64,000 bases of DNA from Breviolum minutum Mf 1.05b.01 (Eukaryota; Sar; Dinophyceae; Suessiales; Symbiodiniaceae), in assembly GCA_000507305.1 (NCBI GenBank), contig DF239575.1:115744-179743 (forward strand), read 5' to 3'. Positions within the stretch are counted from its first letter, which is position 1. Every line of letters starts with the position of its first letter. Shown here piece by piece: positions 9,890 to 19,136 of the stretch. A program made the translations under genes and the position numbers. The notes under the pieces were generated by a model, which saw only the letters and a program-made list of their open reading frames with translations, made no database searches and was not told the origin of the DNA.

Positions 9890-10125
9890 AACGTGGTGTG
9901 GTGTTCTTGTGGTGGTGTTTTTGCGCTGGTGTTTTTGTGGTGGTGTTTTTGTGCTGGTGTTTCTGTGGTGGTGTTTGTGTGGTGGTGTTTTTGTGGTGTG
10001 GTTGGGTGGTGTTTTTGTGTTTTTGTGGTGGTGTTTTTGTTGTGCTTTTGTGGTGGTGTTCTTGTGGTGTTTTTGTGGTGGTGTTTGTGTGGTGGTGTTC
10101 TTGTCGTTGTGTTTGTGTGGTGGTG
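9890..10125 (+). repeat. GTGGTGGTGTTTTTGT minisatellite, block 1
   Basis: Degenerate 14-16 bp units combine GTGGTGGTG with TTTTTGT. The array runs into the assembly gap and resumes for ~30 bases after it, so its true length is unknown. Related arrays are at 12450-13050, 13655-13830 and 48135-48405. Confidence 0.85.
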
Positions 10126-10729
10126 NNNNNNNNNNNNNNNNNNNNNNNNNNNNNNNNNNNNNNNNNNNNNNNNNNNNNNNNNNNNNNNNNNNNNNNNNNN
10201 NNNNNNNNNNNNNNNNNNNNNNNNNNNNNNNNNNNNNNNNNNNNNNNNNNNNNNNNNNNNNNNNNNNNNNNNNNNNNNNNNNNNNNNNNNNNNNNNNNNN
10301 NNNNNNNNNNNNNNNNNNNNNNNNNNNNNNNNNNNNNNNNNNNNNNNNNNNNNNNNNNNNNNNNNNNNNNNNNNNNNNNNNNNNNNNNNNNNNNNNNNNN
10401 NNNNNNNNNNNNNNNNNNNNNNNNNNNNNNNNNNNNNNNNNNNNNNNNNNNNNNNNNNNNNNNNNNNNNNNNNNNNNNNNNNNNNNNNNNNNNNNNNNNN
10501 NNNNNNNNNNNNNNNNNNNNNNNNNNNNNNNNNNNNNNNNNNNNNNNNNNNNNNNNNNNNNNNNNNNNNNNNNNNNNNNNNNNNNNNNNNNNNNNNNNNN
10601 NNNNNNNNNNNNNNNNNNNNNNNNNNNNNNNNNNNNNNNNNNNNNNNNNNNNNNNNNNNNNNNNNNNNNNNNNNNNNNNNNNNNNNNNNNNNNNNNNNNN
10701 NNNNNNNNNNNNNNNNNNNNNNNNNNNNN
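10126..10729. other. Assembly gap (604 N)
   Basis: A run of N inside the minisatellite. Long open frames spanning it are artefacts. Confidence 1.
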
Positions 10730-10760
10730 ACTAGTTCTTGTGGTGGTGTTCTTGTGGTGG

Positions 10761-11040
10761 TGTACAAAGTACTACTCCAGTACTACAAAGTACTACTCCG
10801 TACTACAAAGTACTACTCCGTACTACAAAGTACTACTCCGTACTCTCCAGATTACAAAGTACTACTCCAGTACTACAAAGTACTACTCCGTACTCTCCAG
10901 ATTACAAAGTACTACTCCAGTACTACAAAGTACTCCTCGGTACTACAAAGTACTACTCCGTACTACAAAGTATTACTCCAGTACTACAAAGTACTACTCC
11001 GTACTACAAAGTACTACTCCAGTACTACTCCGTACTACAA
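10761..11040 (+). repeat. 20-bp satellite TACTACAAAGTACTACTCCG
   Basis: About 14 near-identical units of ~20 bp, some interrupted by a CTCTCCAGATTACAAAG variant. Each unit contains the palindrome AGTACT, so every unit can pair with its neighbours. Confidence 0.85.
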
Positions 11041-11095
11041 CACTAGTCCGACCTCCGAAACGACGTCAGAACGACGTCCTTCCTGTCTGTGTCAC

Positions 11096-11097
11096 TT

Positions 11098-11129
<32 letters not shown>
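11096..11129 (+). repeat. GT microsatellite
   Basis: An uninterrupted GT dinucleotide run. Confidence 0.9.
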
Positions 11130-11133
<4 letters not shown>

Positions 11134-11174
11134 TTTTCCCGAAAGCTCCGCGAACGTGTCCTTCTAAAGAACGT

Positions 11175-11650
11175 GTCAATAGCTAAGCACCAACCCTTGA
11201 CCATAGCAAAATGATGATCAATAGCTAACCACCAACCCGTGACCATAGCAACATGATGATCAAATAGCTAACCACCAACCCTTGACCATAGCAACATGAT
11301 GATCAAATAGCTAACCACCAACCCTTGACCATAGCAACATGATGATCAATAACTAACCACCAACCCTTGACCATAGCAACGTGATGATCAAATAGCTAAC
11401 CACCAACCCTTGACCATAGCAACATGATGATCAAATAGCTAACCACCAACCCTCGACCATAGCAACATGATGAGATAATAGCTGACCACCAACCCCTGAC
11501 CACAGCAACATGATGAAACAAGTGACCACAGTAAGATGATGATCAAATAGCTGACCACCAACCCCTGACCACAGCAACATGATGAAACAACTGACCACAG
11601 TAAGATGATGATCAAATAGCTGACCACCAACCCCGACCACAGCAAGATGA
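11175..11650 (+). repeat. 43-44 bp tandem repeat
   Basis: About eleven units contain GCTAACCACCAACCCTTGAC, CATAGCAACATGATGATC and a short A-rich joint. Later units change to CTGACCAC and GACCACAGC variants. A lone unit lies at 13083-13125. Confidence 0.85.
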
Positions 11651-11870
11651 TAGCTGAGAGTGGCAGCTGAGAAGATCTGCTGAGAATGGCTGAGAAGAGC
11701 TGCTGAGAGTGGCTGCTGAGAATGGCTGCTGAGAAAAGAGCTGCTGAGAATTGCTGAGAAGAGCTGCTGAGAGTGGCTGCTCAGAATGGCTGCTGAGAAG
11801 AGCTGCTGAGAATTGCTGAGAAGAGCTGCTGAAAGTGGCTGTTGAGAATGGCTGTGGATCAAGACTTCTT
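11641..11870 (+). repeat. CTGAGAAGAGCTGCTGAGAG tandem repeat
   Basis: Degenerate units built from GCTGAGAATGGCTGCTGAGA and GAAGAGCTGCTGAGAGTGGC. Confidence 0.8.
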
Positions 11871-11879
11871 CTTTTTACG

Positions 11880-12035
11880 CCGGGTGGGTTTGGCACTCGC
11901 AACCCTCTCGTCACTTCGTGGTCGTCGGACGTCCAAAACTGTGGTGAAATGCAAATTTATCACGTCGCCGACGCAACCCTCTCGTCACTTCGTGGTTGTC
12001 GGACCTCCAAAACTGTGGTGAAACGCAAATTTTGA
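11880..12035 (+). repeat. ~80-bp duplication
   Basis: Two tandem copies share CGCAACCCTCTCGTCACTTC, then GTCGGAC and TCCAAAACTGTGGTGAAA. Confidence 0.75.
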
Positions 12036-12038
12036 ATG

Positions 12039-12448
12039 CGCCACGAAACGATCATTTTGGAAGCTTTTTCTGTGAAAATTGTCGGAAGCATCGCGCGAAA
12101 CGTTCGTTTTGGAAGCATTGTTCTATGAAATTTGGAGGAAGCCTACGAAACGATCATTTTGGAAGCTTTTTCTGTGAAAATTGTCGGAAGCCTCACACGA
12201 AACGATCATTTTGGAAGCTTCTTCTGTGAAATTTCGAGGAAGCCTCGCACGAAAAGATCATTTTGGAAGCTTTTTCTATGAAAATTGTTGGAAGCATCGC
12301 GCGAAACGCTCGTTTTGGAAGCTTCCTCTGTGAAAATTGCGCGAAGCTTCGCACGAAACGCTCGTTTTGGAAGCTTTTTCTGTGAAATGTTGAGGAAGCC
12401 TCGCGCTAAACGCTCGTTTTCGAACTTCTTTCGTGAAATTTCGAGGAG
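12039..12448 (+). repeat. ~51-bp tandem repeat, eight units
   Basis: Units share CGAAACGATCATTTTGGAAG, CTTTTTCTGTGAAAATT and GGAAGCCTCGCG, with A-to-G changes at fixed positions. Confidence 0.85.
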
Positions 12449-12449
12449 G

Positions 12450-13050
12450 CTTTTTTTGTGGTGGTGTTTTTTGTTGTCGGTGTTTTTGTGGTTGTGTTTT
12501 TGTGGTTGGTGTTTTTGTCGTCGGTGTTTTTTGTGGTGGTGTTTTTTGTCGTGGCGGTTGTTGTGGTGGTGTTTGGGTGTTTTTTTTTGTGGTGGTGTTT
12601 TTCATGCTGGTGTTTTGAGTCGTGGTGTTTTTGTGGTGGTGTGGTGGTGTTTTTGTGGTGTTTTTTTTGTGGTGGTGTTTTTGTTGTCGGTGTTTTTAGG
12701 TCGTGTTTTGTGCTGTTTTTTTTGTGGTGGTGTTTTTGTGGTGGTGTTTTTTTGTGGTGGTGTCGTTGTGTTTTTGATGTGGTGTTTTTGTGGTGGTGTT
12801 TCTTGTGGTTGTGTTTTTTGTGGTGTTTCTTTGTGGCGGTGTTTTTGTGGTGGTGTTTTGGTTGTCGGTGTTTTTGTTGTCGGTGTTTTTGTGGTGGTGT
12901 TTTTCGTCGTGTTTCTTTGTGGTGGTGTTTGTGTGGTGGTGTTTTGGTTGTGGGTGTTTTTTGTTGTCGGTTTTTTTGTCGTGGTGTTTTTGCGGTGTGT
13001 GTTTTTGTTGTCTGGTGTTTTTGTTGTCTGTGTTTTTGTTGTTTCCCCGA
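12450..13050 (+). repeat. GTGGTGGTGTTTTTGT minisatellite, block 2
   Basis: The same family as 9890-10125, with more frequent GTCGGTG and TTGTCG variants. Confidence 0.85.
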
Positions 13051-13212
13051 AAGCTTAGCGAAAGGGTTCTTCTAAAGAACGTGTCAATAGTTAACCACCA
13101 ACCCCTGACCACAGCAACATGATGTGACAACAACATTTTTTTGAAGGGTTTTATGCGGTGATGTTTTTGTGGTGGTTATTTTTTTTGTGGTTGTGGTTTT
13201 GTGGTGTGGTCG

Positions 13213-13265
<53 letters not shown>

Positions 13266-13320
13266 CTTGTTGTTGTTGTTCTTCTTGTTGTTGTTGTTGT
13301 TGTTCTTCTTCTTCTTCTTC

Positions 13321-13362
<42 letters not shown>
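13213..13362 (+). repeat. (GTT)n trinucleotide array
   Basis: GTT/TTG repeats with inserted CTT runs; the opposite strand could encode poly-Gln. No gene structure supports translation. Confidence 0.9.
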
Positions 13363-13363
<1 letters not shown>

Positions 13364-13409
13364 GTCTCCTCTCTGTGTTTTCTGTCTCTCTGTGTTATCT
13401 GTCTGTGTT

Positions 13410-13490
13410 TCTTATCAGGCTTCGCCTTTTCCCGCACGACCTAGGATAAAACGCGGCATATCAGGCTTCGCCTTTTACCGCAGTACCTAA
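13410..13490 (+). repeat. ~40-bp tandem pair
   Basis: Two copies of ATCAGGCTTCGCCTTTTCCC-type sequence, each followed by GCA.GACCTA. Confidence 0.7.
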
Positions 13491-13639
13491 AAACGATACA
13501 TTTCTAACTATAGCTGTTGAGATCATTTTTGTTGTGGTCGGGGATTGCCGGTCAGCTGTTATTTGCTAAGAGATGCTGTGGTCAACTGATTCACTCTTAT
13601 ATTTAAGATATTAACACATCCTTAACGCATCACTTTGGG

Positions 13640-13667
13640 CTTTCGGGATATCCGTCGTCTAGTTTGT
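13640..13667 (+). repeat. 28-bp repeat beside the duplication boundary, copy 1
   Basis: CTTTCGGGATATCCGTCGTC and the next 8 bases recur at 13973-14000 with one difference. Confidence 0.75.
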
Positions 13668-13830
13668 GTTCCTGTGTATGTGTGTGTTGGTGTGTGTGTT
13701 GTTCGTGGTGTTGTGTTGTGTGGTTGTGGTTTGTCCTGGCGTTGTCTGGTGGTGTTTTTGTGATGGTGGTGTGGTGGTGTTTTTGTGGTGGTGTGGTGGC
13801 GTTTTTGTGGTGGTGTTCTTCTTCGTCGCA
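13655..13830 (+). repeat. GTGTGTTGGTG / GTGGTGGTGTTTTT array
   Basis: A short, degenerate member of the GTGGTG minisatellite family. Confidence 0.7.
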
Positions 13831-13972
13831 TTACGGAGAAATTATGCAAAGAGTGTTGACAACACTGGTGTAAAAAGATGTCTGGTATAAAAGTTCACCT
13901 TCCACAGTTCACCTTCCACCGATAATATCCACATTCCCGTCGAACATTGCTTTTATTCAACTATCTTCATTG

Positions 13973-14000
13973 CTTTCGGGATATCCGGCGTCTAGTTTGT
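13973..14000 (+). repeat. 28-bp repeat beside the duplication boundary, copy 2
   Basis: It ends about 9 bases before segmental duplication copy 2 starts and contains the GATATC palindrome. Confidence 0.75.
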
Positions 14001-14287
14001 TTAAGCTGAGGCCTACTGCTCATTCCAAAATTAGGGGAACCCAAAAATCCAACGGTTTCCTACCAAAATGAAACATGGACCGAATCCTTAGCCTTAGCCA
14101 CTCCCATAAATAGCCATGCTCCCGAGTTTTCTAAATTCAAAACCATGGATTTCCATGGAGATTTGAACTGAAAATATTTATATAATTGGTGAACCACTGC
14201 CGTAGAAAAACACACCCCTTCCGAGACACGCATTTGACACTTGCAGTTGGTTGAGGCACCCATCTTTTCACCATCACTCGGTCAGAA

Positions 14288-15204
14288 TTATGTACACTGT
14301 TCAACGAAGATCTGGAGTTCGGAGAGAGCGTGACTCCATTCCCCATCTTCATCAGCGATCATAACGAGCTTCCAAGCACCTCCTACCTCCGCTCCCGGAA
14401 AGATAGTGCCGGTGAAAGTAAACTCAGAATCCCCGAATCCAATACTGCCCAGTTGCCCGCCTCTACTTTGCCCATCTGGACCTTCCATGAAAAAGAACAA
14501 CCTGCCGGTCCGAGGTGCGGGGTTGAATCCGACGCGGAGTTGCACTGAGTTGATAGCGCTACCAACGCAACAGCCTGCCACTTGCTCTGCATGGACTTCC
14601 AGAAGCACCACTCCATCTACTCTTGAACTTCCACCTCCACCTCTGTTGAAAATATCAATATCCGTGTTGTTCGAGGCTTGAACGATGCCTGGCGACGGCA
14701 AAGTGCAAACTTGGATGGCAGTGCTGCCAGTGGTGGTGCTGGTGGTGGTACTGGTAGTGGTGCTGGTGCTGGTAGTAGTGCTGGTGGTGGTGCTGGTCCT
14801 GGTGGTGGTGCTGGTAGTGGTGCTGGTGCTGGTAGTAGTGCTGGTGGTGGTGCTGGTAGTGGTGCTGGTGCTGGTGGTGGTACTGGTAGTGGTGCTGGTG
14901 CTGGTAGTGTGCTGGTGGTGGTACTGGTAGTGGTGCTGGTGCTGGTGGTGGTGCTGGTACTGGTAGTGGTGCTGGTAGTGGTGCTGGGCCCGTATGGATG
15001 GTAGCGTTGGTTGCGGCGACGCCAACGCCGGCGCCAGCGTGGATGGGCTATCATGCCACGGTCTGAGTCCCGCAATTCAGAGCGCAACTGAAAAAAAATC
15101 TGCTTCTCATCCAAACACTCTGCATTTTTGAGATCACAACCCGACCATTGCGCTTCTGACGTCAATAGTAACAGCACCGACAACAAGGAGGAAAACTGGA
15201 TCAT
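14288..15204 (-). pseudogene. Secreted Thr/Ser-rich protein with P-domain-like C-terminus, copy 2 (frameshifted)
   Basis: The minus strand has an ATG at 15204 and a clean signal peptide (MIQFSSLLSVLLLLTSEAQ). A Cys/Glu segment with CDLKNAECLDEK, the Arg-rich PRWRRRWRRRNQ motif and the start of the Thr/Ser repeat follow. Within the repeat, near 14908-14912, one base is missing (CTGGTAGTGTGCTGG where neighbouring units have CTGGTAGTGGTGCTGG). The Thr/Ser frame and the C-terminal domain are then out of phase with the signal peptide. The C-terminal domain ends at a TAA at 14288. It has FFMEGPDGQSRGGQLG, then GGAWKLVMIADEDG and LQIFVEQC, in the order expected of a P-domain-like sandwich. Copy 1 is intact at this base and broken elsewhere. 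The defect is a pseudogene lesion or a repeat-associated sequencing error. Confidence 0.6.
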
Positions 15205-15307
15205 CGTCACTGGTTTTTTGGGAGCACACGGAAAGCGGTTCGATCACTGCCGGCTTCAAGACTGCACCGGGGGTTTTGGGGACAGAAACGGTTCGATAGC
15301 TTCAAAG

Positions 15308-15322
15308 CTTAAGCCAAAGTGG
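15308..15322 (-). other. Relict dinoflagellate spliced-leader sequence, paralog
   Basis: The minus strand reads CCACTTTGGCTTAAG, 13/15 against the SL 3' end. It shares the T-for-C change in GGCTTAAG with the relic at 4673, so both descend from one insertion. It lies 104 bases from the ATG. Confidence 0.65.
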
Positions 15323-16789
15323 TTGCATGTTATCTGCTTCGAAACGGTGGAGGCACTCATCTGAGAAAAAAGTAAAGGACACATGTGAATGAGCTGCTAC
15401 ACAAAAAATCCATGAATAATTACAGTAGACACAAAACTAGGACCTTAATTTCAACAAAACTTTGATTTCACACATCAACATCTTATCTAACCACCAGATA
15501 TTTATGGTGAAGTAAAGTCAAAGTACAAGCAAAGTATCATCAACATAAATCACAGAACCGCCAGAAAAGTTTCCATCATGTTTGTCCCCACAAGAAGCAA
15601 ACACTTCTCTCACCGCAAATGTTTTCGACCCCAACAAAAACTCACATTTTCAGGGGGGAGGGGAGAATTCCGGATGGAGGTTTTGCGAAGAAATTCCCCG
15701 AGATTCGGGAAATTCCATCTGTGTCTGTCTACATCCAAGTGCTGCTACTGAAAAAATGCCATTGAATCCATTCTCCTGAATTTCGAAAAACAAAAAATCA
15801 CATGGAGTGACCTAGTGGTAAAAAAACATTCAAGAGGGAGTTCTTCGAATCAAGAGTTCCGGATTCCGAAAAAAAAAACGGAACTTCGGAAGGGTGAAAT
15901 CACCCAGCAGTTGTTTTTTCCAAGGATGTTCGGAGTTCGGTTTTCCTCCCTTGGAACAAGGATGCTGGCTCGTGGTAGGTGGAGGTTTAGGTTGTGATCA
16001 TGGAACCTCGTGGTAGTGACCAACGAGGACAACCCAAATTGTTGAGAACCCTTTTCTTCAGGGGAAACAAATCCCAGCAGGAAGTTTGATGTTGATTTCG
16101 GGGCCATTCACACTTCCTCTAAGCGAGAAGAAAAAACAACAGGGCTCGTTACTACAGTACGAAAAACCCGAACAATGCACTTTTTTGAGGGTAATCCCCT
16201 TCAAACTTACCATAGATTTTAGCCTCAAGTTTGGTCCCCTCAAATTGGGTAACTTTTTCCAAAATGAGCCCTCAGCTCCTCTGCAGCACTAGCACCTGTG
16301 CAAAGAGTCGTTGGAAGGGATTGATAGATGTTTCGTTGGGTTTCGTTGGAAATTCACAGAAAGCTACCCGTTTCATGTCAGAAAACCCGGGCTCACATTT
16401 GCACCGGTTGATATGGATTTAAATCTACCAAAACTACCATTTTCAGTGAGTCAACCTCCAAAATCCATCATCAACAACAACAACAACAACAACAAAAATA
16501 TCTAACAAAGACTATGCTTAGAAAAGTTAAAAAGTTGGAGCGCAACAAACATTTCATTTTTAAGGCTACAAGACTGCAAGCTTACTTCCTGCCTGGACTT
16601 CTGATGGCCTAATATTTCCTAAAACGGACCGCCGAAATGACCGGATTATGGCCCGGCCGCCTGAAACACCATGAATTCAAATTGAACTGCATGGAATTTC
16701 TGTGCCAGTTTTGTGGCTGGTTCCAAGCAACAAAAAACCTGAACATCCAAAATCTTTTTCAAGGGTTCCAACAGAAAAAACCATCTTCA

Positions 16790-16911
16790 CCCAATGTTTT
16801 TGTGCTTCCTTTCCTGCGAAAGACCCACCTGTATTCAACCGGGCCTTCCAGTACTAAGGCACTTGGGTATTGCTCAAAGGGCACGACCTAAGCTCAAGCA
16901 GCAGGAAAAAA
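16790..16911 (+). pseudogene. Degraded copy of the 2383-2536 exon
   Basis: CGAAAGACCCACC, then ACTAAGGCACTTGGGTATTG and CAAGCAGCAGGAA, line up in order with the first ~75 bases of the exon at 2383. The acceptor is lost and the frame is changed. Similarity ends at CAGCAGGAA, directly before the family A element at 16911. Confidence 0.5.
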
Positions 16912-17019
16912 CTAGTTGGTGGTTGAACCAACCCATTTGAAAAATATGCGCGTTCGTCAAATTGGAACTTTTCACCAGGGGTGAAAATAAGAAATTGTGT
17001 GTTAACCACCACCACCCAG
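16911..17019 (+). mobile_element. Family A fold-back element, copy 8
   Basis: A full-length copy: CTAGTTGGTGGTTGAACC at the left, TTAACCACCACCACCCAG at the right, with CAAATTGGAAC and the CCAGGGGTGAAAATAAGAAA interior. Confidence 0.65.
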
Positions 17020-17289
17020 AAAATTGTTGAGAAGAATTTTCCGAATGGAAACAACAAAAAAAACTCGGGTTTTTCCACGTCCCCCCCATAGCCAGATGTG
17101 GGTAAAAACCGTGGGTCGGTGAACTTCCCCCTGATCCGAAAGTCATATGTAAAGAAAATTGAGCTCTGAGTTGATTCACGGTGTTTACCGCCAACGAAAG
17201 CCAAGTGCCCTATTTTTTCAGGCAATAGCTGCTGGTTTTAGGGGTAAAGTTGATGTAAAGTTGTACACTTGGTGTTCCAGGATGTTGTT

Positions 17290-17392
17290 CTAGCTGGTGG
17301 TTTCAACCAACCCATTTGAAACATACTCGTCAGAGTTGGATCAATTCCCCAAGGATCGGGGTGATTGAAAAAAAATGGAAGACACCACCCCA
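17290..17392 (+). mobile_element. Family A fold-back element, copy 9
   Basis: CTAGCTGGTGGTTTCAACC to GAAGACACCACCCC, followed by the same TTATCATATCATATGAATGG tail as the copy at 2672. Confidence 0.55.
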
Positions 17393-18505
17393 AGTTATCA
17401 TATCATATGAATGGGATAATTAATCCACAGATATCCAGAATATTGTTGCATCAAGTTGATGATCCAACTTATGTTTACACGTACCCGGACCAAATCTAAC
17501 TAACAGCACGTGTTTTTTGCATTTTGGGGGGAGACTGATGGCCCACACGGGAGTTAGGTGGAAAACGACCACAAGAAAGGCCCAAGGCCCAAGTTGGAAA
17601 AAAAACATAGCCAGTGGAAATTCAGATGTTTCATATTTTTTTTGCATGCAATCAAAAAACAACCAAAATTAATATATATAAGTGATCCTAATGGTGGTAA
17701 CTGATCCGTTTAGGGGGTGTGGTAAGTTTCACTTTAAGTGCTCTGCCTTTCGCAAAAATTAAGGAACAACAAATCCAAGTGACGTGGGAAGACATCCCTC
17801 CAAGCAAGTACAGTTGCTTTGCCCCGTCACGTCTGCTGCAAGGTGTGGACCAGTGCTACATGCAGGCAAGATAATGGTTGGCTTACCTGCCTGCGTGGTG
17901 TTGTTTTCTGTTGCGGAATTGTGTATGGACTATCCAGTTGAGGAATTGTTATTGTAAGGGCATCTTGCCCCGCAAAAAGAATGTGTAATGGTTGATACTT
18001 TATCCGGAAGTGATAGTTGTAGATTCAATATGTATGTACAGCATGTCCAGAATACAACTATGGCTTGTGCAAACTTCAGCTGTGCGACATGTTCCGATTG
18101 TTTGTGTAAATTTGACCTTCAGAACAGCTTTCAAGAACGTTGCGACGTCGGGTGTTAAATGGTGAGATCTTAATTGCGTCCGCCCAAAAAAGGAATTGCA
18201 TGGAAGGCATGTTTTTTTTGCTTGGGTTTTGTCTTTGTTATATTTGATGCAATTTAGCTTACTCTCACTCCGGTATAAGGCTTAAAATTTCACACTTGGA
18301 TGCCGAAAAATGTTCAGTGAACCAACCGTTTCCAAACGATGCGTCGGCCAGGTGGAAAGATTTCTTGAATTCCCCCCCCTTCCAAAAAAATGCCCGTTGA
18401 AATCTTCTGATCTTCGTTTTAACAAAAAAACGCCAGTTGATCACAAAGCTGTGGAAAAACCTGGAAAATTTCCTCCCTAATCATGGGTTCAGTGAAAAAT
18501 GGGTG

Positions 18506-18601
18506 TTTCCAAAAATAGGGGTACCCCAAAATGGATGGTTTATAATGAAAAACCCTATTAAAATGGATGATTTGGGGGTACCACTATTTTCGGAAACATC
18601 C
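18506..18601 (-). mobile_element. Family C fold-back element, copy 3, with target duplication
   Basis: This 96-bp insertion is absent from the matching point of duplication copy 1. It is flanked by ATGGGTG at 18499-18505 and 18602-18608, and copy 1 has a single ATGGGTG at 6252-6258. The ends are inverted: TTTCCAAAAATAGGGGTACC and the complement of GGTACCACTATTTTCGGAAA. Confidence 0.85.
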
Positions 18602-18727
18602 ATGGGTGTGTATCATAGGATCGTTATTTTTTCCTATCAGGGCGCCATGACTAAACTTGCACGTTTGGATGGCCCCTCAAGTTGGTCCTCAATTGGTTGG
18701 CTTCTCAAAAATCCCGCCATCAACGTG

Positions 18728-18826
18728 ACTAGTTAGTGGTTGAAGCAACCCATTTGAAAAATATGCTCAAATTGGGGATCTTCCCCAGGGGTGAACATAA
18801 AAATTTCTGTGAAAACCCACCACCGG
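18728..18826 (+). mobile_element. Family A fold-back element, copy 10
   Basis: The counterpart of the element at 6380-6476 in the other duplication copy. Confidence 0.6.
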
Positions 18827-19039
18827 TCATGTGAATTTTACATTCCTCACTTTGAGGGTGAAGCCAGCAACGTGGATGGCCGTCGCGACCAGGGGATAGA
18901 GCTCAATAGGGTGACACCCTAATAAGTTTCATCGTGATTCCAAGTAACCTTTTGGATAGGTCACCAAAAAAACAACCAAAAAAAACATGGTACAAACAAA
19001 CCACCCCATACCCCCGCCCCCCCCAACAAAAAAATAACT

Positions 19040-19136
19040 TGCCAACTTCCATCCTTCACAACTCTTAAAACCCCCGTTGTCCCATCGCTGTTTTTTCGAC
19101 GACATCTTTGCGTCGCTGCAACTCGAGGCCCTTCAC
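19040..19136 (-). pseudogene. Second copy of the 6689-6784 exon
   Basis: The first 18 codons match copy 1 (start VKGLELQRRKDVVEKTAM). After GCGATGG the sequence differs by an insertion that leads to a TAA. It is either a decayed exon or the true exon end. Confidence 0.4.

Larger units (their letters stand above)
15780..17765. other. Copy-2-specific insertion block
   Basis: In duplication copy 1 the matching interval (5165-5465) is only ~300 bases. This block holds two family A elements, a short CAA run near 16471, a degraded copy of the 2383-2536 exon and no gene I can support. Confidence 0.5.

Noticed and set aside
9796..11186. Very long open frames across the 604-base gap
   Set aside because: They consist of N plus translated GTGGTG minisatellite; there is no coding evidence.
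11175..11650. Possible CRISPR-like array
   Set aside because: Units are contiguous tandem repeats without unique spacers, in a eukaryotic nuclear context.
12285..13122. Cys/Val/Phe-rich and Lys/Asn/Thr-rich frames
   Set aside because: Translated GTGGTGTTTTTGT minisatellite on either strand.
13158..13450. Poly-Gln, poly-Leu, poly-Cys frames (also 28390-28850)
   Set aside because: Trinucleotide GTT/CAA arrays; no flanking exon structure.
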